From: Micromonospora sp. WMMA1363
Lineage (GTDB): Bacteria > Actinomycetota > Actinomycetes > Mycobacteriales > Micromonosporaceae
Direction of reading: 5' to 3'
DNA length: 64,000 bases
Assembly (NCBI RefSeq): GCF_030345795.1
Contig: NZ_JAUALB010000001.1
Location: forward strand, 2,599,001 to 2,663,000
In this document: piece after piece, positions 40,138 through 48,297 of the stretch
How positions within the stretch are numbered: position 1 is the first letter of the stretch
Layout of the letters: each line of letters opens with the position of its first letter
Notes under the pieces: model-generated
What the model was told of the DNA's origin: nothing
Seen by the model: the letters and a program-made list of their open reading frames with translations, nothing else
Databases searched by the model: none
Program-made: the position numbers and the translations under genes

Positions 40138-41022
40138 ATGGAACTCTTCCAGTACCCGTACATGCAACGCGCCCTGATCGGCGCGCTGGTCATCGGCCTG
40201 GCCGCCCCGGCGCTCGGCATCTACCTGGTGCAGCGCCGGCTGGCGCTGATCGGCGACGGGGTCGGGCACGTGGCACTCACCGGTGTCGGCGCCGGCCTGC
40301 TGCTCAACCGCTCCCCGGTGCTGGTGGCGGTGATCGTGGCGAGCCTCAGCGCCGTCGCCATCGAGATGGTGCGGGCGCGCGGACGCACCTCCGGCGACCT
40401 GGCGCTCGCGCTGCTGTTCTACGGCGGCATCGCCGGCGGGGTGATGCTCGTCGGGCTCTCCGGCAGCACCAGCGCAGACCTCAACGCGTACCTCTTCGGT
40501 TCGTTGATCACCATCTCTCCCGGCGACCTGACCACCATCACCGTGCTCGGCGCGGCGATCCTGGTCACCATGCTGGCGCTGCGCCCGGCGCTCTTCGCGG
40601 TCTGTCACGACGAGGAGTACGCCCGTGTCTCCGGCCTGCCCGTCCGGGCGCTCAACCTGCTGATCGCCGTCGCGACCGCGGTGACGGTGACGATCGCGAT
40701 GCGCGCGGTCGGCGTCCTGCTGATCAGCGCGCTGATGGTGGTGCCGGTGGCCACCGCCCAACAGGTGACCCGGGGGTTCCGCAGCACGATGGGGGCGGCG
40801 ATGGCGCTCGGCCTGTTCGCCGCCGGGTCCGGCGTGTACGTGGCCGCCAACGCCGACACCGCCCCCGGCGCGTCGGTCGTGCTGATGGCGATCGCCTCGT
40901 TCGCGGTGGTGGCGCTCGGCGGCGCGGGCTGGCGGGTGCTGCGGCGCCGGAGGCTGGCCGCCGGTACGCCGGTCGCCGCGCCGGAGACCGAGCCACACGA
41001 GGTCGTGCTGCACCGATCCTGA
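40138..41022 (+). CDS. znuB: Zinc ABC transporter permease
   Basis: A 294-residue ABC-3 permease with about eight TM helices (MQRALIGALVIGLAAPALGI, GDGVGHVALTGVGAGLLL, VGVLLISALMVVPVATAQQV). GGAGCAG precedes the ATG. It completes the znuACB operon. Confidence 0.95.
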   Translation: MELFQYPYMQRALIGALVIGLAAPALGIYLVQRRLALIGDGVGHVALTGVGAGLLLNRSPVLVAVIVASLSAVAIEMVRARGRTSGDLALALLFYGGIAGGVMLVGLSGSTSADLNAYLFGSLITISPGDLTTITVLGAAILVTMLALRPALFAVCHDEEYARVSGLPVRALNLLIAVATAVTVTIAMRAVGVLLISALMVVPVATAQQVTRGFRSTMGAAMALGLFAAGSGVYVAANADTAPGASVVLMAIASFAVVALGGAGWRVLRRRRLAAGTPVAAPETEPHEVVLHRS

Positions 41023-41059
41023 TCAGCGGTACGCGCCCGGAATTGGTTACCGTTACACG

Positions 41060-41386
41060 GTGAACAGCGGATCGGGCTACGACGCCTTCGAGGGTGCGAG
41101 TGAGCTGCTGCGCGCCCTCTCCGCACCGATCCGACTGGCCATCGTGAACGAACTCGGCGACGGCGAGCGGTGCGTGCACGAGCTGGTCGACAAGCTCGGC
41201 GCACCGCAGCCGCTGGTCTCCCAGCACCTACGGGTGCTGCGCGGCGCGGGCGTGGTGCGCGGCTCACGGCGGGGGCGCGAGATCGCGTACGCGCTGGTCG
41301 ACGAGCACGTCGCGCACATCGTGGCGGACGCGGTGAGCCACGCCGGCGAGGGCACCGTCACCGCCGCGCCGACCACCCACCCCTGA
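41060..41386 (+). CDS. ArsR/SmtB-family zinc-type metalloregulator
   Basis: A 108-residue winged-helix sensor. The DNA-reading helices are in HELVDKLGAPQPLVSQHLRV. The alpha-5 metal site is complete (DEHVAHIVADAVSHAGE), matching the D-x-H-x10-H-x2-E pattern of zinc sensors such as SmtB and CzrA. In M. tuberculosis an SmtB controls the neighbouring zur gene. No Fur-family zur gene follows here. TACCGT lies 6 nt before GTG 41060, giving a leaderless start. It may derepress under excess zinc, opposite to the Zur box of znuA. Confidence 0.92.
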   Translation: MNSGSGYDAFEGASELLRALSAPIRLAIVNELGDGERCVHELVDKLGAPQPLVSQHLRVLRGAGVVRGSRRGREIAYALVDEHVAHIVADAVSHAGEGTVTAAPTTHP

Positions 41387-41492
41387 GCCGGCGCTCCTCT
41401 CCCACCACCGCCGGTCACGTCGTCGTCCGCGCCCAGCCGCCCGTGACGTTCACGGGGTGCCCCGGGCACGGCGACGTGGCACGCTGGCCGAC

Positions 41493-42098
41493 GTGAAAAT
41501 CTATGCCGATCGTTCTTCGACCGCCACCCGTCAGTTGCTCACCGACCTGCTCGTCGTCGCCTGGGTGTACCTGTCGGTGCGCGGCGCGCTCTGGCTGCAC
41601 GACCTGGCGCGGGCGCTCGCCGTACCCGGGCAGAAGCTGGCGGACGCCGGCGACGGCCTGGCCGACAACCTGGCCGAGGCCGGCGGTGCGGTCGGCCGGG
41701 TCCCGTTGGTCGGTGACGAGCTGACCGCGCCGTTCGCGCGGGCGGCTGGCGCCGCGGGGTCCCTCGCCGAGGCCGGTCGGGAACAGCAGGAGTTGGTCGA
41801 CCAGCTCGCTCTGGCGCTCGCCGTCGCTGTGCTGATCTTCCCGCTCGGGGTGGTGCTCCTCGGCTGGCTGCCGCTGCGGGTGCGCTGGATGCGCCGTGCC
41901 AGTGCCGCCGCCAGACTGGCCACCGCGCCCGCCGGCCGAGACCTGCTCGCCCTACGGGCCCTGGCCACCCAGCCGCTGGGCCGGTTGACCCGGATCGCCC
42001 CCGACGTGGCCGAGGCGTGGCGGCGCGGCGACGACGAGGCGGTCGAGGCCCTGGCCGCCCTGCAGCTGCACCACCTCGGCCTGCGTGGGAAACGCTGA
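41493..42098 (+). CDS. Conserved actinobacterial membrane protein
   Basis: A 201-residue protein with TM helices near residues 15-40 (DLLVVAWVYLSVRGALWLHD) and 110-132 (LALALAVAVLIFPLGVVLLG), and a soluble Ala-rich loop between. The C-terminal tail carries RDLLALRALATQPLGRLTRI. Similar proteins occur in Streptomyces without known function. GTG 41493 was chosen because the conserved N-terminus (KIYADRSSTATRQLL) begins there. Confidence 0.75.
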   Translation: MKIYADRSSTATRQLLTDLLVVAWVYLSVRGALWLHDLARALAVPGQKLADAGDGLADNLAEAGGAVGRVPLVGDELTAPFARAAGAAGSLAEAGREQQELVDQLALALAVAVLIFPLGVVLLGWLPLRVRWMRRASAAARLATAPAGRDLLALRALATQPLGRLTRIAPDVAEAWRRGDDEAVEALAALQLHHLGLRGKR

Positions 42099-42134
42099 CC
42101 GTGCCCGCTCCGGCCACCGCCTGCCCTGGTTCTC

Positions 42135-42164
42135 GCCGTGATTCGCGCCGTGATTCGCGCCGTG
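42135..42164. repeat. 12-bp tandem repeat
   Basis: GCCGTGATTCGC occurs twice, followed by GCCGTG, just after the membrane protein gene. Confidence 0.75.
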
Positions 42165-42242
42165 CTGAACGGCCTGATCCTCGCGGGGTACCGACCGGCG
42201 CCACCACTGACGCTGGACCAAGCCACTGAGGACAACCTGTTT

Positions 42243-42296
42243 GGGGAGCGGTATTCCTGAGAGGCATAAATATGCCTCTCAGGAATACCGCTCCCC
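42243..42296. terminator. Perfect 26-bp-arm palindrome, bidirectional terminator
   Basis: Two perfectly complementary 26-nt arms (beginning GGGGAGCGGTATTCCTGAGA) flank an AA centre, between the convergent membrane protein and acyl-CoA dehydrogenase genes. The A/T-rich middle is unusual for this genome. A degenerate sibling lies at 12383-12405. Confidence 0.85.
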
Positions 42297-42344
42297 ACCG
42301 ACATCACGAGCCCACCGGATGACGAGCGTCTGCGGCAGTAGACC

Positions 42345-44348
42345 CTAGTTCGGTGGCGGGATGCGGCGACGGACGTCCGTGGCGGTCGACGGGCCGGGCC
42401 GCCAACGGGCCACCCACGGTAGGTCGGCCGCGGGCGTGATCACACCGTCCTCGAGGGCGGTGTAGCGACCGGCGACGATCCGCTTCGCGGCCGCCACGTC
42501 GATCGAATCGGTGTTCTCCCAGAGGGCGGTGAAGAGTGCCTCCACCCGGACCCGCGCCTGCCGGCAGAAGAGGTCGGCCAGCTCGACGTTCTCCGGGCGG
42601 GTGTCGCGTTCGGCCGTCGCACGGACGCACACCGCCGACATCGCGAAAAGCTCCGCGCCGATGTCCACCACCCGGCCGAGGAACGCCTGCTTACGCTCCA
42701 TCTTCCCCTGCCATCGGGACATCGCGTAGAAGGTCGACCGGGCCAGCTTCCGCGAGGAGCGCTCCACCTGGCGCAGGTGACCGGCGAGCGGACCGAACTC
42801 GGCGTACGCCCCGGGCGCCTGCCCGCGACCGACCGCGAGGGTCGGCAGCCACTTCGCGTAGAAGGCGCCGGCCCGGGCACCGGCGCGAGCCTTGCGGCCG
42901 AGCCCCGCATCCGGGTCGATGATGTCGCCCGCCACGGACAGGTGCGCGTCCACCGCCTCCCGGGCGATCAGCAGATGCATGATCTCGGTAGAACCCTCGA
43001 AGATGCGGTTGATCCGCAGATCGCGGAGGAGTTGCTCGACGGCGGCCGGACGCTCACCGCGGGCGGCGAGGGAATCGGCCGTCTCGTACCCGCGCCCGCC
43101 CCGGATCTGGATCAGTTCGTCGGCGATCCGCCAGGCCATCTCGCTGGCGTAGAGCTTGACCAACGCAGCCTCGATCCGGATGTCGTTCCGATCGTCGTCG
43201 GCGAGCAGGCAGCACAGGTCGAGCATGGTCTCCATGCCGTACGTGGTCGCGGCGATGAACGCCAGCTTCTGGGCAACGGCCTCGTGCTCGCCGAGCGGCC
43301 GGCCCCACTGGACCCGCTCGGCCGTCCACTCCCGGGCCACGTTCAGTGCCCACTTGCCGGCGCTGACGCACATCGCGGGCAGCGACAGACGTCCGGTGTT
43401 CAGCGTGGTCAGGGCGATCTTCAGGCCCTTGCCCTCACCGCTGATCACGTTCTCCTTCGGCACGAACACGTCGTGGAAACGGGTGACGCTGTTCTCCAGG
43501 CCGCGCAGGCCGAGGAAGGCGTTGCGCCGCTCGACGGTGATGCCCTCGGAGTCACCCTCGACGACGAAGGCGGTGATTCCGCCCCGCCGCCCCTCGCCGG
43601 CCGGCACCCGGGCCATCACCACCAGCAGAGTGGCCACCGTACCGTTGGTGGCCCAGAGCTTGACGCCGTTGAGCCTGTACCCGGTGCCGTCCGGGGTCGG
43701 CTCCGCGGTGGTGGCCAGCCGCGCCGGGTCACTGCCGACGTCCGGCTCGGTGAGGAGGAAGGCGGAGACCTCGCCGGCGGCCAGCCTGGGCAGGAAGCGC
43801 TGCTTCTGGTCGGCGGTGCCGAACATCTTCAACGGCTGGGGCACACCGATGGACTGGTGCGCCGAGAGCAGCGCGCCGATCGCGGGACTGACCGAACCGG
43901 CCAGCGTCAGGGCGTGGCAGTAGTGCAGATTGCTCAGTCCGAGCCCACCGTACGACCGGTCGATCTTCATGCCGAACGCGCCGATCCGGCCCAGCCCTTG
44001 GAACACCTGGTCGGGGATGCTTGCGTCCCGCTCGATGGCTCCACCGTCCACGTCGGAGGCGAGGAAGCCGCGGAGCCGGCCCAGAAACTCGTCGGCTCGT
44101 GCGACGTCCTCCGGCGCCGACCGCGGCCAGGGGTTGATGAGGTCGAGCCGGAACCGGCCGAGAAACAGCTCCTTGCCGAAGCTCGGACGATCCCAGGAGG
44201 ACTCCCGGGCCGCCTCGGCGACCCGGCGCGCCTCCTTCTCCGAGACCTGCCCGGCCTCGCCGGGCAGCGGGCCGGTCCCGCCGGACTCGGTGGACTGCTC
44301 GGGGCCGGTGTCTCCCGGCGTGGGGCGGTTGTCCTGCGTCGTGGTCAC
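42345..44348 (-). CDS. Acyl-CoA dehydrogenase family protein (long form)
   Basis: A 667-residue flavoprotein. The first ~430 residues are a complete ACAD fold (FGMKIDRSYGGLGLSNLHYC, AFLLTEPDVGSDPARLATT, RLSLPAMCVSAGKWALNVAR, FEGSTEIMHLLIAREAV). A C-terminal helical extension of about 200 residues recalls very-long-chain acyl-CoA dehydrogenases. It would start beta-oxidation of long acyl-CoAs. GTG 44348 has GAGGAGGCAGCC directly upstream. An ATG at 44402 lacks such a site. Confidence 0.92.
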   Translation of the reverse strand: MTTTQDNRPTPGDTGPEQSTESGGTGPLPGEAGQVSEKEARRVAEAARESSWDRPSFGKELFLGRFRLDLINPWPRSAPEDVARADEFLGRLRGFLASDVDGGAIERDASIPDQVFQGLGRIGAFGMKIDRSYGGLGLSNLHYCHALTLAGSVSPAIGALLSAHQSIGVPQPLKMFGTADQKQRFLPRLAAGEVSAFLLTEPDVGSDPARLATTAEPTPDGTGYRLNGVKLWATNGTVATLLVVMARVPAGEGRRGGITAFVVEGDSEGITVERRNAFLGLRGLENSVTRFHDVFVPKENVISGEGKGLKIALTTLNTGRLSLPAMCVSAGKWALNVAREWTAERVQWGRPLGEHEAVAQKLAFIAATTYGMETMLDLCCLLADDDRNDIRIEAALVKLYASEMAWRIADELIQIRGGRGYETADSLAARGERPAAVEQLLRDLRINRIFEGSTEIMHLLIAREAVDAHLSVAGDIIDPDAGLGRKARAGARAGAFYAKWLPTLAVGRGQAPGAYAEFGPLAGHLRQVERSSRKLARSTFYAMSRWQGKMERKQAFLGRVVDIGAELFAMSAVCVRATAERDTRPENVELADLFCRQARVRVEALFTALWENTDSIDVAAAKRIVAGRYTALEDGVITPAADLPWVARWRPGPSTATDVRRRIPPPN

Positions 44349-44567
44349 GGCTGCCTCCTCGAACCTCGGTCCGGATGCGTCGACGTGCTCGACATCTGTC
44401 ACGCTACCCTCGCGTGTTACCCAGGGGTAGCGTTCCGTAAAGATCGAATTCCATGGACCGGGAGCGTTCGGTCACCGACCAGCGACGGCGGGCCGTCGTC
44501 CACGTCGATCGGACGCTGATGCCCCACCGCGCCTACCCTCAGGCGCCGCGGCGGATCCGGCGTCACC

Positions 44568-44619
44568 CGTTGACCGGGACGTCAGTCGTTGACCGGGACG
44601 TCAGTCGTTGATCCGGGCG
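44568..44619. repeat. 19-bp tandem repeat across the hydrolase stop codon
   Basis: CGTTGACCGGGACGTCAGT occurs at 44568-44586 and 44587-44605, with a diverged third copy from 44606 inside the coding end. The TGA of the hydrolase is within the second copy. Confidence 0.85.
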
Positions 44620-45434
44620 AGGATCGCCTCGGTCAGCGGCGCGGGCGCCTGATCGGGGATCCAGTGGCTCACCCCGGTCAGTTCGACGAACCGGTAGTCG
44701 CCGGCCACCTGCGCGGCGCAGGCTTCGGCAGCGGTCCGGCCGATCGCGACGTCCCGATCGCTCCACACGTACGTGGTCGGCACCGACACCGGGCCGACGG
44801 CTGCCAGGTCGCTGCGGGACATGGCCCGGTACCAGTTCAACGCGCCGGTGAGTGCGCCCGGGTCGCGCATCGGCCTGGCGTACCGGGCGACCCGGTCGGC
44901 GCCACCGACGCCGGACAGCAACCACCGCAGCCCGGTCGCGTGGAACGCCAGCAACGCCTTCTCCGCCTTGCCGGGCTGCCGGAACAGCAGCATGTAGGCC
45001 GAGCGGGCCTTCTGCCGCGGGTCGGTGGCGAGCGCGTGCGCCATCGCCGCGGGATGCGGCACGGAGACCGCGGTCAGCGTCCGCACCCGCTCCGGATGAC
45101 CGGCCGCCAGGGCCCAGCCGACGACGGCCCCCCAGTCGTGCCCGACCACGTGCGCCGCCTCGACGCCGAGCGCGTCCAGCCCGGCCACCGCGTCGGCGAC
45201 CAGCTCCGCCAGCCGGTACGCCTCGACCGCCGCCGGCCGGGCGCCAGGCGAGTATCCGCGCTGGTCGAGTGCGTACGCTCGCAACCCGACGGCGTGCAGG
45301 GCCGGTACGACGTCGTCCCACTCCCCGCCGTGCTGCGGGAAACCGTGCAGCAGGAGCACGGCCGGACCGTCCGCCGGGCCACCGGAGCGTACGTCGAAGG
45401 TGAACCCCCGGGCGTCGAGCCGAATGATCGACAT
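44601..45434 (-). CDS. Alpha/beta hydrolase, epoxide-hydrolase-like
   Basis: A 277-residue hydrolase. HGFPQHGGEWD supplies the oxyanion region, and the nucleophile elbow GHDWGAVVGW carries Asp, as in soluble epoxide hydrolases and haloalkane dehalogenases rather than esterases. The late acid is likely D in WSDRDVAIG, and the His is in GVSHWIPDQAP. The physiological substrate is unknown. Its end is covered by a 19-bp tandem duplication. The TIGR03943 gene lies just upstream on the same strand. Confidence 0.9.
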   Translation of the reverse strand: MSIIRLDARGFTFDVRSGGPADGPAVLLLHGFPQHGGEWDDVVPALHAVGLRAYALDQRGYSPGARPAAVEAYRLAELVADAVAGLDALGVEAAHVVGHDWGAVVGWALAAGHPERVRTLTAVSVPHPAAMAHALATDPRQKARSAYMLLFRQPGKAEKALLAFHATGLRWLLSGVGGADRVARYARPMRDPGALTGALNWYRAMSRSDLAAVGPVSVPTTYVWSDRDVAIGRTAAEACAAQVAGDYRFVELTGVSHWIPDQAPAPLTEAILARIND

Positions 45435-45453
45435 GCCTACCCGCCCCGGTCGA

Positions 45454-46215
45454 TCACTCGTACTGCCGCTTGGGGGCGGGCACCTGCCGCCACGACTCGA
45501 CGTCGAGGTACGGGATCTCGGCGTCGTTCACCGGGTCGCGCACGACCCGGTCGCTGTAGCGACCGGTCACCTCGACCCAGCTGTCGTCGGCCAGGCCGCT
45601 GGGCGCGTTACCGATCATGCCCAGTTTGACCGGACGGCCGTCGGCGGCGCAGCAGGAGAGAACCATGCGCGCGAGGATCGGCTGCCCGTCCGGGCCAGTG
45701 GTGATGAAGCCGATGAGCTGGACCCGCCGGTCCCCGATGGACGCACCCTTGTCGAACAGCGCCCGGGAGGCGTAGTCGAGTACGCTCACCCGCGCCGGGT
45801 CGCCGTCGGGCAGCGGCGGGTAGTCGGAGGGCTGCTGCTGGCTGGAGAGGGCGGTGCCGGCCTGGCCGGCCGCGTAGGAGCCCAGTGCCGGCGGGGCTAC
45901 CAGCAACAGACCGAGCACCGGCAGGATGAGCAGCCAGCCCACCCGCGGCTCGTGGTGCCCGTGCCCGTCGTGGTCGGGCCCGTCGTGCGCGCCGCCACCC
46001 CCGGTCGGGGCGACGGTGGCGTTGGCGACCCGGCGAGCCGGGCGCAGCTCGTACCAGAGGGTCATGACCGCGACGGCGACCAGCAGCGCCCCGGCGGCGA
46101 CCAGAAAGGGGCGCAGCCCCTCCTTCACGTAGTTGAGGTAGAGGTCGGTGAGGCTGGCCCGGATCACCGCGCCGCCGAGCAGCAGCAGGACGACGGCCTG
46201 CGCCTGGCGGTTCAC
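45454..46215 (-). CDS. TIGR03943-family putative permease subunit
   Basis: A 253-residue protein with TM helices (AVVLLLLGGAVIRASLTDLY and PFLVAAGALLVAVAVMTLWY, then a third after a His-rich loop GPDHDGHGHHEPR). The C-terminal outer domain has FITTGPDGQPILARMVLSCC, which is typical of the family. GTG 46215 overlaps the stop of the upstream DUF318 permease by 4 bases. The pair (YcgQ/YcgR-like) is thought to act together. His and Cys residues hint at metal handling, which is inference. Confidence 0.88.
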   Translation of the reverse strand: MNRQAQAVVLLLLGGAVIRASLTDLYLNYVKEGLRPFLVAAGALLVAVAVMTLWYELRPARRVANATVAPTGGGGAHDGPDHDGHGHHEPRVGWLLILPVLGLLLVAPPALGSYAAGQAGTALSSQQQPSDYPPLPDGDPARVSVLDYASRALFDKGASIGDRRVQLIGFITTGPDGQPILARMVLSCCAADGRPVKLGMIGNAPSGLADDSWVEVTGRYSDRVVRDPVNDAEIPYLDVESWRQVPAPKRQYE

Positions 46216-47270
46216 AACAGCACCGCCCCGACGCCGACGGCGACCGCCACCGCCACCACGAAGGTGGCCGGCGCGAACCGCAGCGCGAACCGCCGGCCGA
46301 ACACTCCGGCCTGCATCGAGATGAGTTTGAGATCCACCATCGGCCCCACCACCAGGAACACCAGCCGGGACGTGAGCGAGAACTGCGACAGCGAGGCCGC
46401 GACGAAGGCGTCCGCCTCGGAGCAGATGGAGAGCAGAACGGCGAGCACCGCCAGCGCCAGCACCGACAGCACCGCGTTGTCGGCGAGGGTCTGCAACCAC
46501 CGCTCGGGCACCAACACGTTGATGCTGGCGGCGGCCATCGCGCCGAGGACGAGGAAGCCGCCGGCGTGCGTGACGTCGTGCCGGACCGCCGCCCAGAACG
46601 CCCGGCCCCGGGAGGCGTCGTCCAGCTCCGGCCGACGCGGTAGCCGGATCCAGTCGGTACGGCCGAGCCGCAGCCAGAGCCAGCCCATCACCATCGCGAC
46701 GACCAGACTGGCCAGACCTCGGGCGACGACCATCTCCGGGTTGTTCGGGAAGGCGACCGCGGTTGCGGTGAGCACGATCGGATTGATGGCCGGCGCGGCG
46801 AGCAGGAACGCCAGGGCGGCGGCCGGGGTGACGCCCCGTCGGATCAGTGACCCGGCGATCGGCACCGATCCGCACTCGCAGCCGGGCAGCACCACGCCGG
46901 CCGCGCTGGCCACCGGCACCGCTGCGGCGGGATGCTTCGGCAGCGCCCGGGCCCAGAACGACCGGGGTACGAAAACCGCGATCACCGCGGAGAGCAGCAC
47001 GCCGAAGACCAGGAACGGCACCGCCTGCACCATGACCGAGACGAAGACCGTGGTCCAGGTCTGCAATCGGGGCGTGGCGAGCGCTCCGGCGAGCGACTCC
47101 CGGGCGATGATCAAGAGCACCAGCAGCGCGGCGAGGATCTCGACCGATCCGATCCGGTCCCCCAGCCACCGTCGCGGCCGGTCGCCGGCCGGCGCCGGCC
47201 CCGTCGCTGGCGGTGCCTCCGGTACGGCCAGGCCGACCGGTGCGGCGTCGTCGGGTTTCTCCGGTGTCAC
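46212..47270 (-). CDS. DUF318 (YraQ/YcgR-like) permease
   Basis: A 352-residue membrane protein with about eight TM helices and the family signature VVLPGCECGSVPIAGSLIRR followed by GVTPAAALAFLLAAPAINP. GTG 47270 has GGAAGGGCAC directly upstream. The upstream in-frame ATG at 47390 lies in a palindrome and is unlikely. It is coupled to the TIGR03943 gene and divergent from the thiamine uptake operon. Confidence 0.9.
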   Translation of the reverse strand: MTPEKPDDAAPVGLAVPEAPPATGPAPAGDRPRRWLGDRIGSVEILAALLVLLIIARESLAGALATPRLQTWTTVFVSVMVQAVPFLVFGVLLSAVIAVFVPRSFWARALPKHPAAAVPVASAAGVVLPGCECGSVPIAGSLIRRGVTPAAALAFLLAAPAINPIVLTATAVAFPNNPEMVVARGLASLVVAMVMGWLWLRLGRTDWIRLPRRPELDDASRGRAFWAAVRHDVTHAGGFLVLGAMAAASINVLVPERWLQTLADNAVLSVLALAVLAVLLSICSEADAFVAASLSQFSLTSRLVFLVVGPMVDLKLISMQAGVFGRRFALRFAPATFVVAVAVAVGVGAVLL

Positions 47271-47381
47271 GTGCCCTTCCCTCTGCCAGGTGGCGGACCG
47301 GCGGCCTGAGACTACCGGCCCGCAACAGGGTCCGTCGATGGAATCCACGAGGTGACCCCCCACCCGGGCGCCGGCCTGCCG

Positions 47382-47407
47382 GAAGATCACTTTGCTGGGT
47401 GATCTTC
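47382..47407. promoter_or_regulatory. Inverted repeat between the DUF318 operon and the TPP riboswitch
   Basis: GAAGATCAC-N8-GTGATCTTC has perfect 9-bp arms. A -10-like TAGCGT follows at 47416-47421 on the plus strand. It could be an operator for either divergent unit. It follows no gene end, so a terminator role is unlikely. Confidence 0.5.
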
Positions 47408-47439
47408 AGGGGTGTTAGCGTCGGCGGGACAACGTCACA

Positions 47440-47530
47440 TCCGACAGGGGAGCGCACGTCGCTGAGAGTGCGGGCACGCCCGCAGACCCTCGAACCTGAT
47501 CTGGGTAATGCCAGCGCAGGAAGTTCGGTC
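47440..47530 (+). promoter_or_regulatory. TPP riboswitch (THI element)
   Basis: The conserved pieces are present in order: ACAGGGGAGC, GCTGAGAGTGCGG, CCGCAGACCCTCGAACCTGA and TCTGGGTAATGCCAGCGCAG followed by GAAG. It lies 88 bases before the ykoE start. In GC-rich actinomycetes such elements usually act on translation or termination when thiamine pyrophosphate is bound. Confidence 0.95.
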
Positions 47531-47617
47531 GACCTCCAGCCGCGCCGCCGTCCGGCCAAGCCGGGCGCGGCGTGCGTCGTCTCCTGGTTCGCGGCAGCAG
47601 GACTGGGAGGAACCACC

Positions 47618-48205
47618 ATGAAACCCGCCGACACCCGGTGGCGGACCGTCGACATCGTGGTCGCCTCGGTGATCGCCGTCGCCTTCGGCGTCATCTTCTG
47701 GGCCTGGGGCTTCGTCTGGACCGCCACCGAGGGCGCCTTCGCCTTCTTCCCGCCGGCGCAGTCGGTCCTCTACGGCCTCTGGCTGCTCCCCGGCGCACTG
47801 GGTGGTCTGGTGATCCGCCGGCCCGGCGCGGCCTTCTACTGCGAGTTCCTGGCCGCGTTCGTCTCGGTCCTGCTCGGCAGCCAGTGGGGCACCATGGCGA
47901 TCCTCCAGGGGGCGTTCCAGGGCGTGGGTGCCGAGCTGGGCTTCGCCGCCTTCCGGTACCACTCGTTCCGGCTGCCCGCCGCCCTGCTCTCCGGCGCCCT
48001 CGCCGGCCTGGCGGCGGCGATCTTCGACCAGATCCGGTACTACGCCGCCCTCGACCTGTGGAACGTGCGACTGCCAATCTTCGTGATCACCGTCCTCAGC
48101 GCCACCGTCGTCGCGGGCATCGGCGCCTGGTCCCTGACTCGCGCCCTCGCCGGCACCGGAGCACTGGACCGCTTCCCCGCCGGCCGCGACCGCGCCACCA
48201 TCTGA
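47618..48205 (+). CDS. ykoE: ECF transporter S component for thiamine precursor (YkoE family)
   Basis: A 195-residue membrane protein with six TM segments (VDIVVASVIAVAFGVIFWAW, FFPPAQSVLYGLWLLPGALG, EFLAAFVSVLLGSQWGTMAI, QGVGAELGFAAFRY). It fits the YkoE family that binds thiamine or hydroxymethylpyrimidine. The TPP riboswitch directly upstream supports this. ATG has GGGAGGAAC 4 nt upstream. The ATPase and T component follow. Confidence 0.93.
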   Translation: MKPADTRWRTVDIVVASVIAVAFGVIFWAWGFVWTATEGAFAFFPPAQSVLYGLWLLPGALGGLVIRRPGAAFYCEFLAAFVSVLLGSQWGTMAILQGAFQGVGAELGFAAFRYHSFRLPAALLSGALAGLAAAIFDQIRYYAALDLWNVRLPIFVITVLSATVVAGIGAWSLTRALAGTGALDRFPAGRDRATI

Positions 48206-48218
48206 CCGCCCACACCAT

Positions 48219-48275
48219 TGATCATGAAGTTGACGGCGATCTGGGCCCCCCTCGGCACAGCAGACTTCACGATCA
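48219..48275. repeat. Imperfect inverted repeat, member of an intergenic hairpin family
   Basis: TGATCATGAAGT (48219-48230) pairs with ACTTCACGATCA (48264-48275) at 11 of 12 positions. The sequence from the right arm onward (48271-48288) matches 61260-61277 at 15 of 18 positions. Confidence 0.6.
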
Positions 48276-48297
48276 GTGAGGTGGGGTGGGGACTGGG

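Noticed and set aside
47382..47407. Palindrome as transcription terminator
   Set aside because: No gene ends nearby on either strand; both neighbours start here.
45454..47727. 757-codon frame extending the TIGR03943 gene upstream
   Set aside because: The upstream part is an out-of-frame shadow of the DUF318 permease. The real start is the GTG overlapping that gene's stop.
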